From assembly GCA_035628915.1 (NCBI GenBank), contig DASPIW010000005.1, positions 166,594 through 230,593 on the forward strand: a stretch of DNA of 64,000 bases, read 5' to 3'. This document shows positions 61,598 to 64,000 of this stretch, piece by piece. Within the stretch, counting starts at the first letter, position 1, and every line of letters starts with the position of its first letter. The position numbers and the translations under genes are program-made. Origin of the DNA: JARBUG01 sp035628915 (GTDB taxonomy: Bacteria > Bacillota > Sulfobacillia > Symbiobacteriales > Symbiobacteriaceae). The notes under the pieces were generated by a model. The model had not been told where the DNA came from, ran no database searches, and saw nothing but the letters and a program-made list of their open reading frames with translations.

Positions 61598-61705
61598 TCA
61601 GGCCGGGCCTCCCAAGGGAGTGTCCGAGCTTAACCTGTCTGGAGCACGGATGCCACGGTGCCCAAGATGGACAACGACTCCTGCCGATCGCGTGGTGTTT
61701 CGCAT

Positions 61706-63130
61706 CTACACCGTGGTCCGCATCGTGAGTTGCTGTGACCGATAATCCCATTCGATCCGTTCCGTCAGCAAGTGGACCACCTGTTTCTTCTGCACTAACG
61801 TAAGGTCCTGCCAAACCCGGATTAGCTCAACCGCCTTGCGGAGGTCGCCACACACTTGCGCGTCGGACTCGGCCTTCGCTAGGTTCATCTTCTTGTCCGC
61901 CAACGTGTTGGACAACGACTTCTGTTCGGCTTCGATCTCCACTCGAAGTCCGTTGAAGGTATCGGCATCAATCTTGTTCTTCCGGTAGTCCTGACGAACA
62001 CGGGCAAGCTCCTGGCCGATCTCTGTGAGACGGGACTCCAGGCCGCTCACCTCGACTTTGAGGAGGTCCAGCGCAGCACCCATCTGCTCCGTGATCCGCA
62101 GGTTCAGCTCATTCTCATCCAACAGAGGGAGCAGGTGGGCCACCATCGCTCCCTCCAACTGTTCCTGCCGGACCGTGAGGCACCGGCAATCCCGAAACTG
62201 AATAGATCCCGTACAGGCATAGTACCTGTTCTCATACTTACCGTTTCGGCTCACCCGCCCATTCATTGGGCGCCCGCAGGTCGCACACCACAACCTCCCC
62301 GACAGGATGTACGGGGACTCTGCCCCCATGCGCCTCGGATGAGCTCTGGCCCTCTGCAGGCGAAGGGCCTGGACCTGATTCCAGCGATCGTCATCGATGA
62401 TTACCGGAAACGCCCCTTCAGTCCTGATATCGCGATAAACCAGCTGCCCCATGTAAGCTGGGTTCGTCAGCAAGCGCTGGACACCGGATATGTGCCATGG
62501 CTTCCCTTCCCGTGTGCGAATGCCAGAGTCATTGAGCCCACGGCAGATCTCTCCATCACGCTTGCCGGCAAGGTAATCCTCGTACACCCGCTGGACAGTG
62601 GCGGCTTCCTTGTCCACTATGACAAACCGCTTGTCGACGATGGTGTAGCCATAGGGAGGTCGGAGCCCGGGGTTCCGGCCTTGCTCAGCTCTTCGGCGTT
62701 TACCAGCCATTGTGCGGTCTCGAATCGTGTTTCGCTCATGCGCCGCGAATACGGCTGCGATGCCAAACCCCAACTGCCCTGTCGTTGTGGTGGTGTCAAT
62801 GTGTGCCTCGGTAATCGAGACCAGCGAAGCCTTCCTATGCCAGTCCTTTTCAATCAGTTTGTAGGAGACGTAAGGGGATCGTGCGAGGCGGTCTAGCTTA
62901 TAAACGATGACGGTGTCCACTGCACCTTGCTGGACGGCACAGGTCAGTCGGTTCAGCGCCGGTCGATTCTCCTTGGCTCCGGAGATGCCGTCTTCGACGA
63001 AGATGTGCTCGGGAGCCACATGCCACCCATTGTCGACGGCGTACTTCAGGCAGGAGTCGCGCTGAACATCCAAGGTGGTTCCGCTCCCCTGGTCCTCAGT
63101 CGACCAGCGAATATAGATGGCAGCGTTCAC
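61706..63130 (-). CDS. E5 large serine recombinase
   Basis: 474 residues from a GTG at 63130 (GCAAGAGGTGTCATTAC upstream). AAIYIRWSTEDQGSGTTLDV (catalytic Ser10), EDGISGAKENRPAL, VYKLDRLARSPY, Recombinase domain, zinc ribbon (CATCGRPMNGR...YYAC) and coiled coil. It is the close relative of the E4 enzyme. The frame is open upstream to 63205, across the attachment core, which is coincidence. Confidence 0.95.
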   Translation of the reverse strand: MNAAIYIRWSTEDQGSGTTLDVQRDSCLKYAVDNGWHVAPEHIFVEDGISGAKENRPALNRLTCAVQQGAVDTVIVYKLDRLARSPYVSYKLIEKDWHRKASLVSITEAHIDTTTTTGQLGFGIAAVFAAHERNTIRDRTMAGKRRRAEQGRNPGLRPPYGYTIVDKRFVIVDKEAATVQRVYEDYLAGKRDGEICRGLNDSGIRTREGKPWHISGVQRLLTNPAYMGQLVYRDIRTEGAFPVIIDDDRWNQVQALRLQRARAHPRRMGAESPYILSGRLWCATCGRPMNGRVSRNGKYENRYYACTGSIQFRDCRCLTVRQEQLEGAMVAHLLPLLDENELNLRITEQMGAALDLLKVEVSGLESRLTEIGQELARVRQDYRKNKIDADTFNGLRVEIEAEQKSLSNTLADKKMNLAKAESDAQVCGDLRKAVELIRVWQDLTLVQKKQVVHLLTERIEWDYRSQQLTMRTTV

Positions 63131-63175
63131 GTAATGACACCTCTTGCTGCCTATGTTATTGCAGTCGGTCGTGTT

Positions 63176-63199
63176 TATTGTCCCGTTGATCCAGACGAA
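63176..63199. other. Right attachment site of the tandem elements
   Basis: TATTGTC (63176-63182), sixteen bases to the core CAGACGAA (63192-63199), same spacing as in the middle site. Confidence 0.85.
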
Positions 63200-63791
63200 G
63201 ATCATGAACGAAGGCTGGGCTTCCTACTGGCACAGCCACATCATGCGGGAACTCGATCTGGGCGACGACGAGTTCGTGGAGTTCGGGCGCCTGCACTGCT
63301 CGGTCTGCACCCCTGGGCACAGCAGGCTCAACCCGTACTTCGTCGGGCTGAAGATTTTCGAGGACATCGAGCAGCGGCTCGGCCGGGAGAAAATCTTTGA
63401 GGTGCGGGAGATGGAGAACGACGTCTCCTTCATCCGCAGCTATCTGACGGAAGACCTGTGCCGAGACCTGGACCTGTTCGTCTACAAGCTCGAAGAAGAC
63501 GACTGGAAGATCACCGACAAGCAGTGGGAGCGGGTGCGCGACACTATATGCGACTCGCTGACCAGTCACGGTGTACCTCTTATCATGGTTGAAGATGGAG
63601 ACTTCGAAGGTCGACGTGAGCTCTATCTCAAGCACTACCATGATGGAAAGGACCTGGATTTGCAGTACGGGGAGCGCACGCTGCAGTACGTCCATCAACT
63701 GTGGGGGCGCCCGGTGCACCTGGAGACGAAGGTCGGCGACAAGACGACCATCCTGACGTGCGATGGCGTAGGCGTCAAGAAGCTGGGCTGA
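63200..63791 (+). CDS. spoVR: spoVR, segment 2 of 2
   Basis: The last 197 codons: IMNEGWASYWHSHIMRELDL, then GRLHCSVCTPGHSRLNPYFV and DLCRDLDLFVYKLEEDDWKI, all typical SpoVR sequence, to the TGA at 63789-63791. No start codon with a Shine-Dalgarno site in this segment, so it is silent unless E4 and E5 are removed. Confidence 0.94.
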
Positions 63792-64000
63792 CAGTTGCGA
63801 GAGCAGAGACTCGACCACCTGTCATGGGAGGTAGCACAGTAGACCGGAACACCCCTTCGACCTAGTCCCGTCTTCCGCACATGGCTAACGCCAAGTTTGG
63901 AAGGAGTTTCAATGTTGCTCCGCGAACCCCCCTGGAAAGCTTGCACGACGCCAGGGGGCTTGCGGAATGGGTCGCAATCGTGAACGTCCGTCTCGCCAGG
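63792..64000. other. Downstream of spoVR
   Basis: A dyad CCCCCTGG/CCAGGGGG (63937-63960) may be the spoVR terminator. An ATG at 63912 with GGAAGGAG opens only 23 codons across that dyad. No further gene can be supported before the window ends. Confidence 0.4.

Larger units (their letters stand above)
53951..63199. mobile_element. Element E5: second tandem element in spoVR, carrying a radical-SAM peptide cluster
   Basis: 9249 bp between the middle core and the right core CAGACGAA at 63192-63199. The recombinase is at the right end on the minus strand, reading inward. The rest is a single plus-strand operon for a modified peptide (54166-61436) and a 41-residue ORF. Removing E4 and E5 together joins Gln-Thr-Lys to Ile-Met-Asn-Glu-Gly-Trp in SpoVR. 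Confidence 0.87.

Noticed and set aside
16330..63199. Group I/II introns or inteins as cause of the split genes
   Set aside because: The interruptions are 3.6-19.6 kb, contain several genes on both strands, lack reverse transcriptase, intein or ribozyme motifs, and have serine-recombinase genes next to short shared cores.
63182..63205. N-terminal extension of the E5 recombinase across the attachment core
   Set aside because: The GTG at 63130 has a ribosome site and matches the start of the E4 enzyme; the extension is an open frame by chance.
16181..63791. Assembly artefact joining unrelated contigs
   Set aside because: All six host segments appear once, in order and in the same orientation, with exact frame continuity and recombinase genes at every break; an artefact would not give this. 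It cannot be fully excluded without reads.
1..64000. tRNA, rRNA or IS transposase genes
   Set aside because: None recognised on reading either strand; no DDE transposase motifs or terminal inverted repeats with target duplications were seen.

Overview
This is a high-GC Bacterial window whose sporulation genes (yhbH, spoVR), GTG/TTG-rich start codons and strong Shine-Dalgarno sites point to a spore-forming Bacillota. A Symbiobacterium-like organism would fit, but that is a guess from gene content alone.

Host backbone, bases 1-16080. A truncated phosphoglucomutase and an alpha-glucan phosphorylase are followed by two divergent blocks for cell-wall sugar and muropeptide recovery. The minus block is anmK, murQ and an unusual sugar-kinase/GntR-regulator fusion. 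The plus block is a serine hydrolase, a complete Dpp/Opp-type ABC transporter (two permeases, two ATPases, lipoprotein receptor) and a small membrane protein. A minus-strand nagZ and a small DUF1858-like protein follow. Three palindromes around GTGGTATA-type half-sites in the two promoter regions look like operators of the fused GntR regulator.

Bases 16181-63791 hold a two-gene sporulation operon, yhbH (DUF444) and spoVR, shattered by about 45.1 kb of inserted DNA. yhbH is cut into four pieces by three elements: E1 (16330-20170), E2 (20774-29615) and E3 (29936-49544). spoVR is cut into two pieces by two elements lying in tandem at one site: E4 (50387-53950) and E5 (53951-63199). Each element encodes one large serine recombinase within about 60-90 bases of one end, reading inward. 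Precise removal at the short shared cores rebuilds a 379-codon yhbH overlapping a 460-codon spoVR, with every frame restored. This matches the principle of sigK/skin and spsM/SPbeta (developmentally excised elements), but with five elements in one operon.

Cargo differs. E1 is small (membrane protein, hypotheticals). E2 is a decayed relative of E3 (truncated VirB4, M23 peptidase) with HEPN-like and secreted hypothetical proteins. E3 is a compact conjugative element (relaxase, coupling protein, VirB2/3/4/6-like, M23 peptidase) with a Rap/Phr-like TPR and peptide cassette, a DUF262/HNH protein, an XRE/AbrB switch, a SpoVG-like protein, a STAS-ATPase/DUF4325 pair and a His-Pro-Glu repeat protein. 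E4 holds a broken Ig-like repeat gene. E5 carries a RiPP-type cluster: two radical SAM enzymes, a 54-aa candidate precursor, an M16 peptidase, a regulator and an MFS exporter.

Small ORFs of 41-65 residues with a shared core pattern (P-x-x-x-K/V then L-Y-R-I-L-like) occur in the elements and are candidate accessory or directionality factors for the recombinases. All function calls come from reading motifs; no database search was possible.
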